DNA of 64,000 nucleotides from Flammeovirga pacifica. GTDB taxonomy: Bacteria; Bacteroidota; Bacteroidia; Cytophagales; Flammeovirgaceae. This document shows, piece by piece, positions 36,617-45,293 of the stretch. Every line of letters begins with the position of its first letter. Within the stretch, counting starts at the first letter, position 1. A model generated the notes under the pieces. The model made no database searches, was not told the DNA's origin, and saw only the letters and a program-made list of their open reading frames with translations. The translations under genes were made by a program, and so were the position numbers. The DNA is taken from positions 3,720,246-3,784,245 of the forward strand of contig NZ_JRYR02000001.1 of assembly GCF_000807855.2 (NCBI RefSeq). Direction: 5' to 3'.

Positions 36617-36717
36617 ATAAAAAAAAGACATCCAACAATATTGAATGTCTTTCCACAACTGGTTAATGTTACTGGTGTATCATGCCATATAATAGGCGCA
36701 AGGCCTATTATCTTTAC
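36617..36717 (-). ncRNA. Candidate small RNA or transcription attenuator upstream of hemC
   Basis: On the minus strand a -7-like TAACATTG (36731-36724) is followed by a hairpin (36711-36689, arms AATAGGC/GCCTATT plus flanking A-T pairs) and then a rho-independent terminator: arms at 36652-36641 and 36635-36624 followed by a run of eight T. No coding frame lies between. This layout fits a free-standing ~100-base RNA or a leader attenuator for hemC. The -33 element is poor. Confidence 0.35.
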
Positions 36718-36899
36718 CTAATACAATGTTACTACTTATTTACATAACATTGAAAACATCAAGTAAAAAAAATATGGATTCTTAGAATTATACCACGCTG
36801 TTAAGCCCTAGTTTCAATTTTTTTTATTATTTCTTTCAAATATGTGTTTTAATTAAGATATCTTGCATATTTGTGAAAGCGAATTTTAAAAGATAAAAC

Positions 36900-37301
36900 A
36901 TGAAGCTAAAACACTTCAACTTGTCTATAGGTACTCAAATTATGAAGGCTCTTGGTGAAGAGTCCCGAATTAGAATTATGTACTTATTGTATACCAATAA
37001 GGAAATGTGTATTTCTGATATCGAATTGGTACTAGATTTTACGCAGACAAAAACATCTAGGCATTTGATCTATATGAAAAATGCAGGCCTTTTAGGTGTT
37101 AGAAAGATAGATCAATGGTCGTTTTATTCTATAAAGGAAGAACTTTTAGGAATTACTGAGACTATTTTCAAGTATATGGAAAGAGATACTCAATTGATTG
37201 AAGATCAAGAAACGTATAGAATTCTATCTAGCAATAGAGAATTAGCAATGAATAAAATTGAAAAAAGACGAATGAGTCATCATTACCCTGAAGGTGATTA
37301 A
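36900..37301 (+). CDS. ArsR-type winged-helix transcriptional regulator
   Basis: 133 residues. Winged helix: IMKALGEESRIRIMYLLYTNKEMCISDIELVLDFTQTKTSRHLIYMKNAGLL, the ArsR layout with recognition helix TQTKTSRHL. Only one cysteine is in the helix-alpha3 region, not the CxC metal box, so metal sensing is not supported. A -7-like CATATTTG occurs at 36868-36875. It is followed 22 bases later by a SpoU methyltransferase gene. Target genes unknown. Confidence 0.85.
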   Translation: MKLKHFNLSIGTQIMKALGEESRIRIMYLLYTNKEMCISDIELVLDFTQTKTSRHLIYMKNAGLLGVRKIDQWSFYSIKEELLGITETIFKYMERDTQLIEDQETYRILSSNRELAMNKIEKRRMSHHYPEGD

Positions 37302-37323
37302 TTCTGATTAAATACAATATGCA

Positions 37324-37851
37324 ATGAGAAAATTAAGTATGGACGAACTCAATAGAGTGAGTGCCGAAGAATTTAAAAGCCAAGAAAAAAATAATATAGT
37401 TGTTGTACTTGATAATATTCGAAGTCTAAACAATGTAGGTTCTTCTTTTAGAACGGGTGATGCTTTTGCTATTGAAAAAGTAGTATTATGCGGAATTACT
37501 GGAAAACCACCTCATAGAGATATTCATAAAACAGCTCTAGGTGCACAAGATACCGTTACTTGGGAACATTTTGATGATACTGTTGCAGCCATTAAAAGCT
37601 TGAAAGAAGACGGCTATAAAGTGTATGCTGTAGAACAAGTAGAAGGAAGTATTTTATTACAAGATTTTCAGACGACTAAAGAAGAAAAAGTAGCTTTGGT
37701 TTTTGGAAACGAAGTGATGGGTGTAAGTGATGAAGCTATTGCTGAAGTAGATGCAGCTTTAGAAATTCCTCAGTTTGGAACAAAGCATTCACTTAATGTT
37801 TCTGTAACTATTGGTGTGGTTCTGTGGCAAGTGTTACAAAAGAAAATGTAA
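37324..37851 (+). CDS. TrmH/SpoU-family RNA 2'-O-methyltransferase
   Basis: 175 residues. The three SPOUT motifs are clear: NIRSLNNVGSSFRTGDAF, LVFGNEVMGVSDE and IPQFGTKHSLNVSVTIGVVLWQ. These make the trefoil-knot SAM site, which transfers a methyl group to a ribose 2'-OH in tRNA or rRNA. The exact RNA position is not decidable from sequence. Confidence 0.92.
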   Translation: MRKLSMDELNRVSAEEFKSQEKNNIVVVLDNIRSLNNVGSSFRTGDAFAIEKVVLCGITGKPPHRDIHKTALGAQDTVTWEHFDDTVAAIKSLKEDGYKVYAVEQVEGSILLQDFQTTKEEKVALVFGNEVMGVSDEAIAEVDAALEIPQFGTKHSLNVSVTIGVVLWQVLQKKM

Positions 37852-37888
37852 AAAAATAGTGTGATTAAATTGAATTAATCACACTATT
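37849..37888 (-). terminator. Terminator for the minus-strand membrane gene
   Basis: Perfect 14-base inverted repeat AATAGTGTGATTAA / TTAATCACACTATT; on the minus strand it is followed by six T. It may also slow transcription from the plus strand. Confidence 0.65.
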
Positions 37889-37907
37889 ATCTTTATAAGA
37901 TTTTAAT

Positions 37908-37935
37908 AAAGGGGAGTAATTACTTCCCTTTTTTT
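37908..37935 (+). terminator. Terminator for the plus-strand SpoU gene
   Basis: Hairpin AAGGGGAGTAA / TTACTTCCCTT followed by a T run on the plus strand. It overlaps the last codons of the convergent minus-strand gene. Confidence 0.6.
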
Positions 37936-38864
37936 ATGGGTGAATTTTCTTTACGTTCTGCTCTTCTTGAAAACTCAAATAAGCCAAGTAAAAGTAGAGA
38001 GAACATCACACCAAATGCAGCTTCAGGAGATTGTAATTGATAAAAAGCAACAATACGACCTATCAGAGAAATAAGTGTTACTGCCATACCAATTGTAATG
38101 ATATTTTTAGAAAAATAAATGATACCCACTCCAGCAAATAACATCATAAATAAAATATTTAACTCTGATTGCCATGAAGGAGCTCCTTTCCAATAATCAG
38201 AAAAATATAATCCTATGATCATAAAGTAAAAAACCATGTGTGCGGGTGAATGAGTAATATATAAATCCTCTGCTTTATCATCCTCAGAATCATCATTGCT
38301 AGAAAATACTTTAAAAAGGATATAACCAAAACCTAAAGTGAATACATAAAATAGACCACCCAAAAGAGATTGTTCTATAATATCCATTGTAGGTAATTGA
38401 CTATGTAATGTTAAGAAGGTATTCGCAACAGCCATTAAGACGATTACAGAGAAGCCTGCAATGAGATGTAAAAAGTTTTTAGTTTGGATAAAGTATCGAA
38501 TAACTAATAATCCAAGTATCATGGCCATCCCTTTACGAGTAAGCTCATGTAAAATGTTTTCTAGGAAAACCGTTTGACCACCTTTGAATATGTATAGGTT
38601 TAGCATTACGCTTAACCAAACTCCCATGATGCCTAACCAAAATAAAGCTTTTTCTTTATATGATTTTAAAAAGGCTAACCCGAAAAACAAAAAGGTTGGT
38701 GCACCAAAAAATGAAATGATAAATCGACCAATAATATTAATTTGAAGATTATCTTGAGTGATTAGTGCGTAAATAAGTGGCAAAATTTGAACTGCCAATG
38801 ATGCTAATCCAAAAGCCAACCCAAAGTTCCTATATTGTTTCTTAGTTTGTAATGTTAGTAACAT
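37920..38864 (-). CDS. Polytopic membrane protein, function unknown
   Basis: 314 residues with around eight to nine hydrophobic helices and a short acidic cytosolic loop (SSNDDSEDDKAED) near the middle. The end is charged (RRAERKENSPIKKGK), which favours a cytoplasmic C-terminus. No family motif recognised. Single gene, flanked by terminators at its 3' end. Confidence 0.7.
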   Translation of the reverse strand: MLLTLQTKKQYRNFGLAFGLASLAVQILPLIYALITQDNLQINIIGRFIISFFGAPTFLFFGLAFLKSYKEKALFWLGIMGVWLSVMLNLYIFKGGQTVFLENILHELTRKGMAMILGLLVIRYFIQTKNFLHLIAGFSVIVLMAVANTFLTLHSQLPTMDIIEQSLLGGLFYVFTLGFGYILFKVFSSNDDSEDDKAEDLYITHSPAHMVFYFMIIGLYFSDYWKGAPSWQSELNILFMMLFAGVGIIYFSKNIITIGMAVTLISLIGRIVAFYQLQSPEAAFGVMFSLLLLGLFEFSRRAERKENSPIKKGK

Positions 38865-38978
38865 GAAGTTGAATGTTTAAAAAATATTATGTTGAATCTT
38901 CGAAAGTGATAAAATTAATCAACAACAGATCACTTATTCACTTTTTGAAGTATTAAAACTAAATTAGAAAGAGGTTTT

Positions 38979-39557
38979 CTACAGTTTTTTTAATAATGTG
39001 ATTAATTTCTCTACTGCTTTTCCTCTATGACTGATTTTATTTTTTTCATCAGCAGATATCTGAGCAAAAGTTTTTGTATAACCTGTAGGTTTGAAAATAG
39101 GATCATAGCCAAAACCGTCATCTCCAGTTCTTTCTTTAATAATGTCTCCTTCAGCAATCCCATCCACTTGTTGAATCTCTCCATTCCACACTAATGTGAT
39201 AACAGTTCTAAATCGAGCAGAACGATCAGATTGTGTTTTAAGATTTTCAAGAACAAGATTCATATTATCATCACTAGATCTTTGAGGTCCAGCATATCTA
39301 GCCGAATAGACTCCTGGAGCACCATCTAAAGCATTAATTTCTAAACCTGTATCATCAGCAAAGCAACTTACCTGATAATTGTCCCATACATATTGTGCCT
39401 TTTGAGCAGAGTTACCCTCCAAAGTTTCTTGTGTTTCGGGAAGCTCTTCATTACATCCAATTTCTTTCAAACTAACTACTTGATACTGTCCTTCAAGTTG
39501 TCTTTGAATTTCTTTTAATTTATTTGGATTGTTCGTTGCGAAACAAATTTTATTCAT
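38979..39557 (-). CDS. rdgB: XTP/dITP diphosphatase (RdgB/HAM1)
   Basis: Hydrolyses non-canonical purine nucleoside triphosphates (dITP, XTP) to monophosphates, keeping them out of DNA and RNA. 192 residues with all motifs: FATNNPNKLKEI at the start, CFADDTGLEINALDGAPGVYSARYAG, DGFGYDPIF and KNKISHRGKA. Its start overlaps the end of the upstream GNAT gene by eight bases, indicating coupling. Confidence 0.95.
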   Translation of the reverse strand: MNKICFATNNPNKLKEIQRQLEGQYQVVSLKEIGCNEELPETQETLEGNSAQKAQYVWDNYQVSCFADDTGLEINALDGAPGVYSARYAGPQRSSDDNMNLVLENLKTQSDRSARFRTVITLVWNGEIQQVDGIAEGDIIKERTGDDGFGYDPIFKPTGYTKTFAQISADEKNKISHRGKAVEKLITLLKKL

Positions 39558-40104
39558 GATATTTCTTTTTAAAATCTTCTAAATATTGTTCATCATAGGG
39601 TTCCTCTACTAATTCTTCCTTGATCACTTCAAATCCTACTTTTTCATAGTTTTTTATGGCAGAAGGATGATCATATTCGCAAGTATGTAACCATATTTTG
39701 TTTAAATCAAAGGTATCAAAAAGCGTCTTCATAGTTTTTGATAAAAAAGGAAGACCTAACTTTTTACCAATAAACTTTGGAGTGAGACCAAAATACAACA
39801 CTTCTGCGCTAGCATCATCACCTATAACGTATTCTATAAAACCAGCAGTTTCTCCTTCTAATTGCAATAGGTAAAATAGCCTATTTTTAGAATGGATGCG
39901 CTCCTCTAAAATAGCTGTTTCTAATAGAGTACTTCCTGTCCATCCCCATGCATCACCTACAGCTCTATATACTTTAAGATACTCTTTATAATCTTGGGGT
40001 TGCCATGATAAAATAGTAGCTTTAGCCGGAAAAGAAAATTGTGATACTTGATTATTTTTCACTTCAAGATATGTAGTTTTAACTTTGATTGTGATGTAAC
40101 CCAT
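39550..40104 (-). CDS. GNAT-family N-acetyltransferase
   Basis: 184 residues. The GNAT fold is recognised from the strand EVLYFGLTPKFIGKKLGLPFLSKTM (acetyl-CoA-binding loop) and from the C-terminal HPSAIKNYEKVGFEVIKEE. Substrate unknown. First gene of a two-gene unit with rdgB; no functional link is apparent. Confidence 0.85.
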   Translation of the reverse strand: MGYITIKVKTTYLEVKNNQVSQFSFPAKATILSWQPQDYKEYLKVYRAVGDAWGWTGSTLLETAILEERIHSKNRLFYLLQLEGETAGFIEYVIGDDASAEVLYFGLTPKFIGKKLGLPFLSKTMKTLFDTFDLNKIWLHTCEYDHPSAIKNYEKVGFEVIKEELVEEPYDEQYLEDFKKKYHE

Positions 40105-40185
40105 TAGAATCTGGTAATATTTGTATTATAGTTAGCAATATATAGTAAATCTTTTTCTAAAAGGGGAACTTTTTAAGTAAATTAA

Positions 40186-40215
40186 TTGAACCTTTAGTTA
40201 CACATATTAACTTTG
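40186..40215 (+). promoter_or_regulatory. Bacteroidota-type promoter for the YciO/Sua5 gene
   Basis: TTG at 40186-40188, 19 bases, then TAacTTTG at 40208-40215, an exact fit to the phylum consensus. The expected transcription start is about 40220-40223, essentially at the ATG (40223), so the mRNA may be leaderless. Confidence 0.7.
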
Positions 40216-40222
40216 ATAAGTC

Positions 40223-40849
40223 ATGGCAGAATTTTTCAGAATCAATGCAGATAATCCGCAAGAACGACTTCTCATGGAAGTGGTCAAAATACTTAAAAAA
40301 GGCGGTCTAGTTATTTATCCCACAGATACCGTTTATGGTGTAGGTTGTGATTTAAATAATACTGCAGCTTTAAAAAAGTTATTACGTTTTAAAGGTTTAA
40401 AAGCAAATAAGATGAACTTATCATTTATTTGTTATGACCTTTCGGATATTACTAATTATGTGAAGCATATAGAAACTCCTACTTTTAGGATTTTGAAAAA
40501 AGCTTTACCAGGACCTTACACCTTTATCATGAATGCAAGTAGTGCAGTTCCTAAATTAGTTGATACCAAGAAAAAAGAAGTAGGTATTCGTGTTCCTGAT
40601 AATAATATTCCTAGAGAATTAGTACGATTATTGGGAAACCCTATTGTAACTACATCTCTTAAACAAGATGATGAAATTTTAGAATACCCTACAGATCCTG
40701 AGTTAATTTATGAAGATTATGAAAAACAAGTTGATGCAGTGATCGATGGAGGTTTTGGTAACATACATTTGTCTACTGTAGTTAATTTAACCAATGGAGA
40801 TTTTGAGGTAGTTAGGGAAGGAGCAGGTGATATTTCCGAATTTCAATAG
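40223..40849 (+). CDS. YciO/Sua5-family protein (threonylcarbamoyl-AMP synthase-like)
   Basis: 208 residues of the YrdC/Sua5/YciO fold: GGLVIYPTDTVYGVGCDL, PGPYTFIM and VGIRVPDN. The N-terminus MAEFFRINADNPQERL matches YciO-type proteins and fixes the start. The YrdC branch makes threonylcarbamoyl-AMP for t6A in tRNA; YciO-branch activity is less certain. Followed 24 bases later by the UDP-glucuronate decarboxylase gene. Confidence 0.88.
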   Translation: MAEFFRINADNPQERLLMEVVKILKKGGLVIYPTDTVYGVGCDLNNTAALKKLLRFKGLKANKMNLSFICYDLSDITNYVKHIETPTFRILKKALPGPYTFIMNASSAVPKLVDTKKKEVGIRVPDNNIPRELVRLLGNPIVTTSLKQDDEILEYPTDPELIYEDYEKQVDAVIDGGFGNIHLSTVVNLTNGDFEVVREGAGDISEFQ

Positions 40850-40873
40850 AAAACAATTTAATCAAAATATATA

Positions 40874-41809
40874 ATGAAAAGAGTCCTAATAACGGGAGCA
40901 GCAGGTTTCCTTGGATCACATTTGTGCGATAAGTTCTTAGACAATGGTTTTAAAGTTGTTGGTATGGACAACTTCTTAACAGGTAGTGAAGATAATATTT
41001 CTCATTTATTTGGTAACCCAAATTTTGAGTTTTATCATCATGATGTGACTAAATATGTACATGTATCTGGAGATTTGGATTACATTCTTCATTTTGCATC
41101 GCCTGCAAGTCCAATCGATTATTTGGAAATGCCTATTCAGACTTTAAAAGTAGGTTCTTTGGCACCTTATAATCTATTAGGATTGGCAAGAGTAAAAAAA
41201 TCAAGGTTTATGATTGCCTCTACTTCTGAAGTATATGGAGATCCAAATGTTCACCCACAAAAAGAAGATTATTGGGGTAATGTTAATCCTATTGGACCAA
41301 GAGGTGTATATGACGAGGCCAAAAGATTCCAGGAAGCAATCACTATGGGATATCACACTTTCCATGGTGTAAATACTGGTATGGTACGTATTTTTAATAC
41401 TTACGGACCAAGAATGCGTCTGAATGATGGTCGTGCATTACCTGCATTTATGTCTCAAGCTTTACGAGGTGAAGATATTACGGTATTCGGAGATGGTTCT
41501 CAAACAAGATCATTCTGTTATGTTGCAGATTTAGTAGAAGGTATTTATCGATTGACTTTATCTGATTATCATCAGCCAGTAAATATTGGTAACCCTCAAG
41601 AGATTACAATTAAGGAGTTTGCTGAAGAGATTGTTTCTTTAACAGGATCTAAATCTAAAGTGATCTACAAAGATCTTCCAAAAGATGATCCTAAAGTAAG
41701 ACAGCCAGATATCACAAGAGCAAAAGAAGTACTTGATTGGACGCCAAAAGTAGATAGAGCTGAAGGATTAAAATTAACACTTGAGTATTTTCAGAATAAA
41801 GTAAAGTAG
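40874..41809 (+). CDS. UDP-glucuronate decarboxylase (UDP-xylose synthase), extended SDR family
   Basis: 311 residues. NAD(P)-binding GAAGFLGSH at 8-16, active-site Tyr146/Lys150 (VYDEAKR), the serine/threonine in [11 protein letters not shown] and sugar-nucleotide contacts such as [10 protein letters not shown] and [11 protein letters not shown]. The overall order matches UXS, which converts UDP-glucuronate to UDP-xylose for polysaccharide synthesis. Related SDR sugar epimerases are the alternative. Closed by a terminator. Confidence 0.88.
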   Translation: MKRVLITGAAGFLGSHLCDKFLDNGFKVVGMDNFLTGSEDNISHLFGNPNFEFYHHDVTKYVHVSGDLDYILHFASPASPIDYLEMPIQTLKVGSLAPYNLLGLARVKKSRFMIASTSEVYGDPNVHPQKEDYWGNVNPIGPRGVYDEAKRFQEAITMGYHTFHGVNTGMVRIFNTYGPRMRLNDGRALPAFMSQALRGEDITVFGDGSQTRSFCYVADLVEGIYRLTLSDYHQPVNIGNPQEITIKEFAEEIVSLTGSKSKVIYKDLPKDDPKVRQPDITRAKEVLDWTPKVDRAEGLKLTLEYFQNKVK

Positions 41810-41838
41810 GTGTAGATCTAGTTTAAATAATTATATTG

Positions 41839-41870
41839 AAGGGGTATTATGAAGAATAGTACCCCTTTTT
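41839..41870 (+). terminator. Terminator after the SDR gene
   Basis: AAGGGGTA / TACCCCTT hairpin followed by TTTTT. Confidence 0.85.
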
Positions 41871-41980
41871 CTATGAAAAGAGATGTATTCTTCTGTAAAA
41901 TTGCATATTTATAAGTGCTTTATATACAATGAGTTAATTTTATGATTGCTCATAATAAGATAGTTTTACATTAACGTTTA

Positions 41981-42011
41981 TTTGGTGAGATAACTTATAA
42001 TGTTATATTTG
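41981..42011 (+). promoter_or_regulatory. Strong Bacteroidota-type promoter for the TerB-like gene
   Basis: TTTG at 41981-41984, 19 bases, then a perfect TAtaTTTG at 42004-42011. The predicted start of transcription is near 42018, about 20 bases before the ATG. Confidence 0.75.
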
Positions 42012-42037
42012 TCTAGTAAACTTTGTTATTGCAATAA

Positions 42038-42409
42038 ATGACTAGTGAAGAGAAAAAAGCTTATCTATTAATAAAATCTGTGATATTCCACTATCACGGA
42101 TTAGACGAAGATGAACAGGCTATTCTTGACGAAACTGCAACAAATATTGATGGACATTCAGAATTGGAATGGGCTACTCAATTTATCGCTGAAGATTATG
42201 TAAATGCATTTGATAATGCAAAAAAATATTTATCAGAGGTAATGTTAGAGTTTCCGGCAGAAACAAGATTGAAATATATCACACTTGCTTGGGATGCGAA
42301 TAATAGAAAAGGCTATATCAGTGAGATGGAAGCTACCGCTATGTTAAAATTGGCGAGCACCTTGGGTATACAAGGTGACTTTTTGTCGTATATCAAGTCT
42401 ACAAACTAG
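42038..42409 (+). CDS. TerB-like small cytosolic protein
   Basis: 123 residues, acidic and helical. The C-terminal SEMEATAMLKLASTLGIQGDF resembles the last helices of TerB-type domains (E-x-E ... L-x-x-x-A-x-x-L-G-I). The match is by eye only. It stands alone between a good promoter and a terminator. Function unknown. Confidence 0.6.
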   Translation: MTSEEKKAYLLIKSVIFHYHGLDEDEQAILDETATNIDGHSELEWATQFIAEDYVNAFDNAKKYLSEVMLEFPAETRLKYITLAWDANNRKGYISEMEATAMLKLASTLGIQGDFLSYIKSTN

Positions 42410-42435
42410 AAAAATCAAGAAAAAATCAATATATC

Positions 42436-42468
42436 AACCTCTTCTATTTAAAGAAGAGGTTTTTTTTA
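42436..42468 (+). terminator. Terminator after the TerB-like gene
   Basis: AACCTCTTC / GAAGAGGTT hairpin followed by a long T run. Confidence 0.88.
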
Positions 42469-42539
42469 TGCAATTTCGCAGTTGGTAAGAACATATGGAA
42501 ACATCTTCCTTAAGTGTTCTAATTGATCGGAGTAGAAAT

Positions 42540-43265
42540 ATGAATAAAAAAGTCGAATTTCGTCACCTTGGCAAAATGCGTTACGCAAAAGCATGGGACT
42601 ATCAAACAGAATTATTTGATAGTATTGTTCAGTCCAAGCTCGAAAATAGAAAAAGAACTGATAGAGGAGAAAATGCAGTTTCTACCAACAATTACTTATT
42701 GTTTGTAGAGCACCCTCATGTTTATACTTTAGGTAAAAGTGGTAAAGAAGAACATTTGTTGTTAGACCAACAAGGTCTTGAAAAGGAACACGTTGAATTT
42801 TTTAAAATCAATCGCGGTGGTGATATCACTTACCATGGTCCTGGACAAATTGTTGGCTATCCAATTTTAGATTTGGATAACTTCTTTACTGATATACATA
42901 AATATTTAAGATTTTTAGAAGAAGCTGTTATGCTAACGCTACAGGACTACGGAATTAAATCTGGTAGAATTGATGGCTTAACAGGTGTGTGGATTGGAGA
43001 AGAAAATGATCCAAACCCACGAAAAATATGTGCCTTGGGCGTGAAAACATCTCGTTGGGTAACTATGCACGGCTTGGCCTTAAATGTAAATGCAGATTTA
43101 AAATATTTCGGAAATATAGTTCCTTGCGGTATCTCGGATAAAGCAGTGACCTCTATGGAACAAGAATTAGGACATCAACTTGACATGAACGAAGTGGAAG
43201 GTAAATTGAAAAATCATTTAGCCACACTTTTCGAAATGGAATTGTTTGAAAACCAAGAGAACTAA
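42540..43265 (+). CDS. lipB: Octanoyl-ACP:protein N-octanoyltransferase
   Basis: Transfers octanoyl from acyl carrier protein to lipoyl domains, the first step of lipoate synthesis. Motifs: LLFVEHPHVYTLGKSG, INRGGDITYHGPGQIVGYPILDL, the catalytic lysine in CALGVK and catalytic cysteine in IVPCGI. The start chosen is MNKKVEFRHLG, which opens family members; an ATG 45 bases upstream would add 15 atypical residues. 241 residues, followed 11 bases later by aroA. Confidence 0.95.
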   Translation: MNKKVEFRHLGKMRYAKAWDYQTELFDSIVQSKLENRKRTDRGENAVSTNNYLLFVEHPHVYTLGKSGKEEHLLLDQQGLEKEHVEFFKINRGGDITYHGPGQIVGYPILDLDNFFTDIHKYLRFLEEAVMLTLQDYGIKSGRIDGLTGVWIGEENDPNPRKICALGVKTSRWVTMHGLALNVNADLKYFGNIVPCGISDKAVTSMEQELGHQLDMNEVEGKLKNHLATLFEMELFENQEN

Positions 43266-43276
43266 CAAATTAGACT

Positions 43277-44485
43277 ATGAAATTACATCACCCTTCAAAA
43301 AAAGTGAACTTGAATGTACCATTGGTATCTTCAAAATCAGAAAGCAATAGAGCTTTAATTATTCAAGCGTGTGCAGAAGAAAGTATTCAATTGTCAAATA
43401 TCTCTATGGCTAGAGATACTCAAACAATGATGAGACTTTTGGATTCTTCAGATCATACATTGGATGTTTTAGATGCAGGTACAACAATGCGTTTTTTAAC
43501 TGCATATACTGCCGCAAATAATCGTCCATCGTTAATGACAGGTACTGCTCGTATGCAAGAGCGTCCTATCGGTATTTTAGTCGATGCACTAAGAACCTTA
43601 GGAGCTGAAATTGATTATCAAAAAAATGAAGGTTATCCACCTCATGAAATTAAAAACTTTAATCAGACTTCTGAAAAAGTAAGTATTAGAGGTGATGTGA
43701 GTAGTCAATATATTTCAGCTTTACTTTTAGTGGGTCCTACTTTACCAAAAGGTTTAGAATTACACCTAGAAGGAACAGTGGCTTCGAAACCATATATCAT
43801 GATGACTTTAAGTCTTATGGAACGTTTTGGAGTGAAATATACTTGGGAAGGTAATGTGATTACTGTACCTAATCAAGAATATCAATCTGGAGAATATACA
43901 ATAGAATCAGATTGGTCAGGAGCTAGTTATTGGTATTCAATTGCAGCATTATCAGAAGAATGTGATATTAAAATCATGAACTTAAGAGAAGATTCTCTTC
44001 AAGGTGATAAGGCAATTGTAGAAATGATGGAGCAATTGGGCGTTAAATCTACTTTTGAGGCAGATGGCGTTCGTTTATCAAAAGCACAAAGAGCAGATAA
44101 GTTCTTTTTTGATTTTACACATTGCCCAGATTTAGCGCAAACAATTGTATCTTTAGTAGCGGCATTAGGTATGGAAGGACGCATGTTGGGTCTACAAAGT
44201 TTAAGAATTAAGGAGACCGATAGAATTGCAGCACTTCAGAATGAAATTAAAAAATTAGGCTTAGATATAGAAGTCATTGGTGATGAAGAAATTCGTGTAC
44301 CAAAAGGAGGAATTAAGATAGAAGGACAAAGCATTCATACTTATGAAGACCATAGAATGGCGATGGCTTTTGCTCCTCTGTCTATGTTAGGTGAGTTAAG
44401 TATCGACGAACCAGAAGTGGTGGCTAAATCTTACCCATCTTATTGGGAAGACCTAACTGCCGCAGGGTTTGTTATTGAAGAGTAG
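43277..44485 (+). CDS. aroA: 3-phosphoshikimate 1-carboxyvinyltransferase (EPSP synthase)
   Basis: Joins shikimate-3-phosphate and phosphoenolpyruvate in aromatic amino-acid synthesis. 402 residues. Motifs: SKSESNRALI near the start, LDAGTTMRFLTAY, SSQYISALLL, RIKETDRIAAL and YEDHRMAMAFAP. Somewhat shorter than the ~430-residue enzymes of many bacteria. Lies between lipB and marC with short gaps, probably one transcript. Confidence 0.95.
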   Translation: MKLHHPSKKVNLNVPLVSSKSESNRALIIQACAEESIQLSNISMARDTQTMMRLLDSSDHTLDVLDAGTTMRFLTAYTAANNRPSLMTGTARMQERPIGILVDALRTLGAEIDYQKNEGYPPHEIKNFNQTSEKVSIRGDVSSQYISALLLVGPTLPKGLELHLEGTVASKPYIMMTLSLMERFGVKYTWEGNVITVPNQEYQSGEYTIESDWSGASYWYSIAALSEECDIKIMNLREDSLQGDKAIVEMMEQLGVKSTFEADGVRLSKAQRADKFFFDFTHCPDLAQTIVSLVAALGMEGRMLGLQSLRIKETDRIAALQNEIKKLGLDIEVIGDEEIRVPKGGIKIEGQSIHTYEDHRMAMAFAPLSMLGELSIDEPEVVAKSYPSYWEDLTAAGFVIEE

Positions 44486-44494
44486 TAGTAAAAT

Positions 44495-45073
44495 ATGGAT
44501 CAAGATAGTTTAGACATCAGTTTCAAAGCAGTAGCTTCTGTAACTTTAATTCTTTTCTCTGTAATTGATATAGTAGGATCAATTCCAATTATTATTGATC
44601 TTAGAGAAAAAGAAGGTAAGATAGAATCGTTAAAAGCAACCGTCATTGCGGGTGTGATAATGGTTATATTTCTTATTGTAGGTACTCAAATATTGAATTT
44701 ATTTGGTATTGATGTAAGTTCATTTGCAATAGCAGGTGCAATTATTCTTTTCTTACTCGGTTTAGAAATGATTTTAGGTATCACTTTATTTAAAAGTGAA
44801 CCAGAAGATGGCTCGGGATCAATTGTGCCGTTAGCGTTTCCGTTGATAGCTGGTGCAGGTAGTATGACTACAATTATCTCGTTAAAATCGGAGTTTTCTG
44901 AATTGAGTATTTTATTAGGTATTATCATCAACTTAGTTTTTGTATACATTGTCCTTAAAAGTTCAGGATGGATACAAAATAAATTAGGTAAAGGTGGTGC
45001 AAATATCTTAAGAAAGATCTTTGGAATAATATTGTTAGCAATAGCGATTAAATTATTCAAGACAAATATTTAA
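44495..45073 (+). CDS. MarC-family integral membrane protein
   Basis: 192 residues, six hydrophobic helices. MarC signatures: FSVIDIVGSIPI near the start and PLAFPLIAGAGSMTTI in the middle. MarC was once linked to multiple antibiotic resistance, but its function remains unproved. Nine bases after aroA; terminator follows. Confidence 0.9.
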   Translation: MDQDSLDISFKAVASVTLILFSVIDIVGSIPIIIDLREKEGKIESLKATVIAGVIMVIFLIVGTQILNLFGIDVSSFAIAGAIILFLLGLEMILGITLFKSEPEDGSGSIVPLAFPLIAGAGSMTTIISLKSEFSELSILLGIIINLVFVYIVLKSSGWIQNKLGKGGANILRKIFGIILLAIAIKLFKTNI

Positions 45074-45092
45074 CATCAAATGAGATGTATTG

Positions 45093-45123
45093 AAAGAGGG
45101 ATTCAGAAATGAGTCCCTTTTTT
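45093..45123 (+). terminator. Terminator after the lipB-aroA-marC unit
   Basis: AAAGAGGGA / TCCCTTTTT hairpin with a T run. Confidence 0.75.
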
Positions 45124-45293
45124 ATTTTTTATTGATTGATGATATTGTTCAAAACTTCCAAAAAAGTTATTAACTTAATATAAAGTTTTTTTGAAGTATA
45201 AATACTTTATTAAGACAATCAGTGCAAGTGGAAGACAGTTGTTTTTTCACTGCTTAAAAAAAGACTAGATAATTACTTCATTCCATTTTTTTG

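Noticed and set aside
45291-45293. TTG as start of the GWxTD gene
   Set aside because: The ATG directly after it gives the same signal peptide without needing a rare start.
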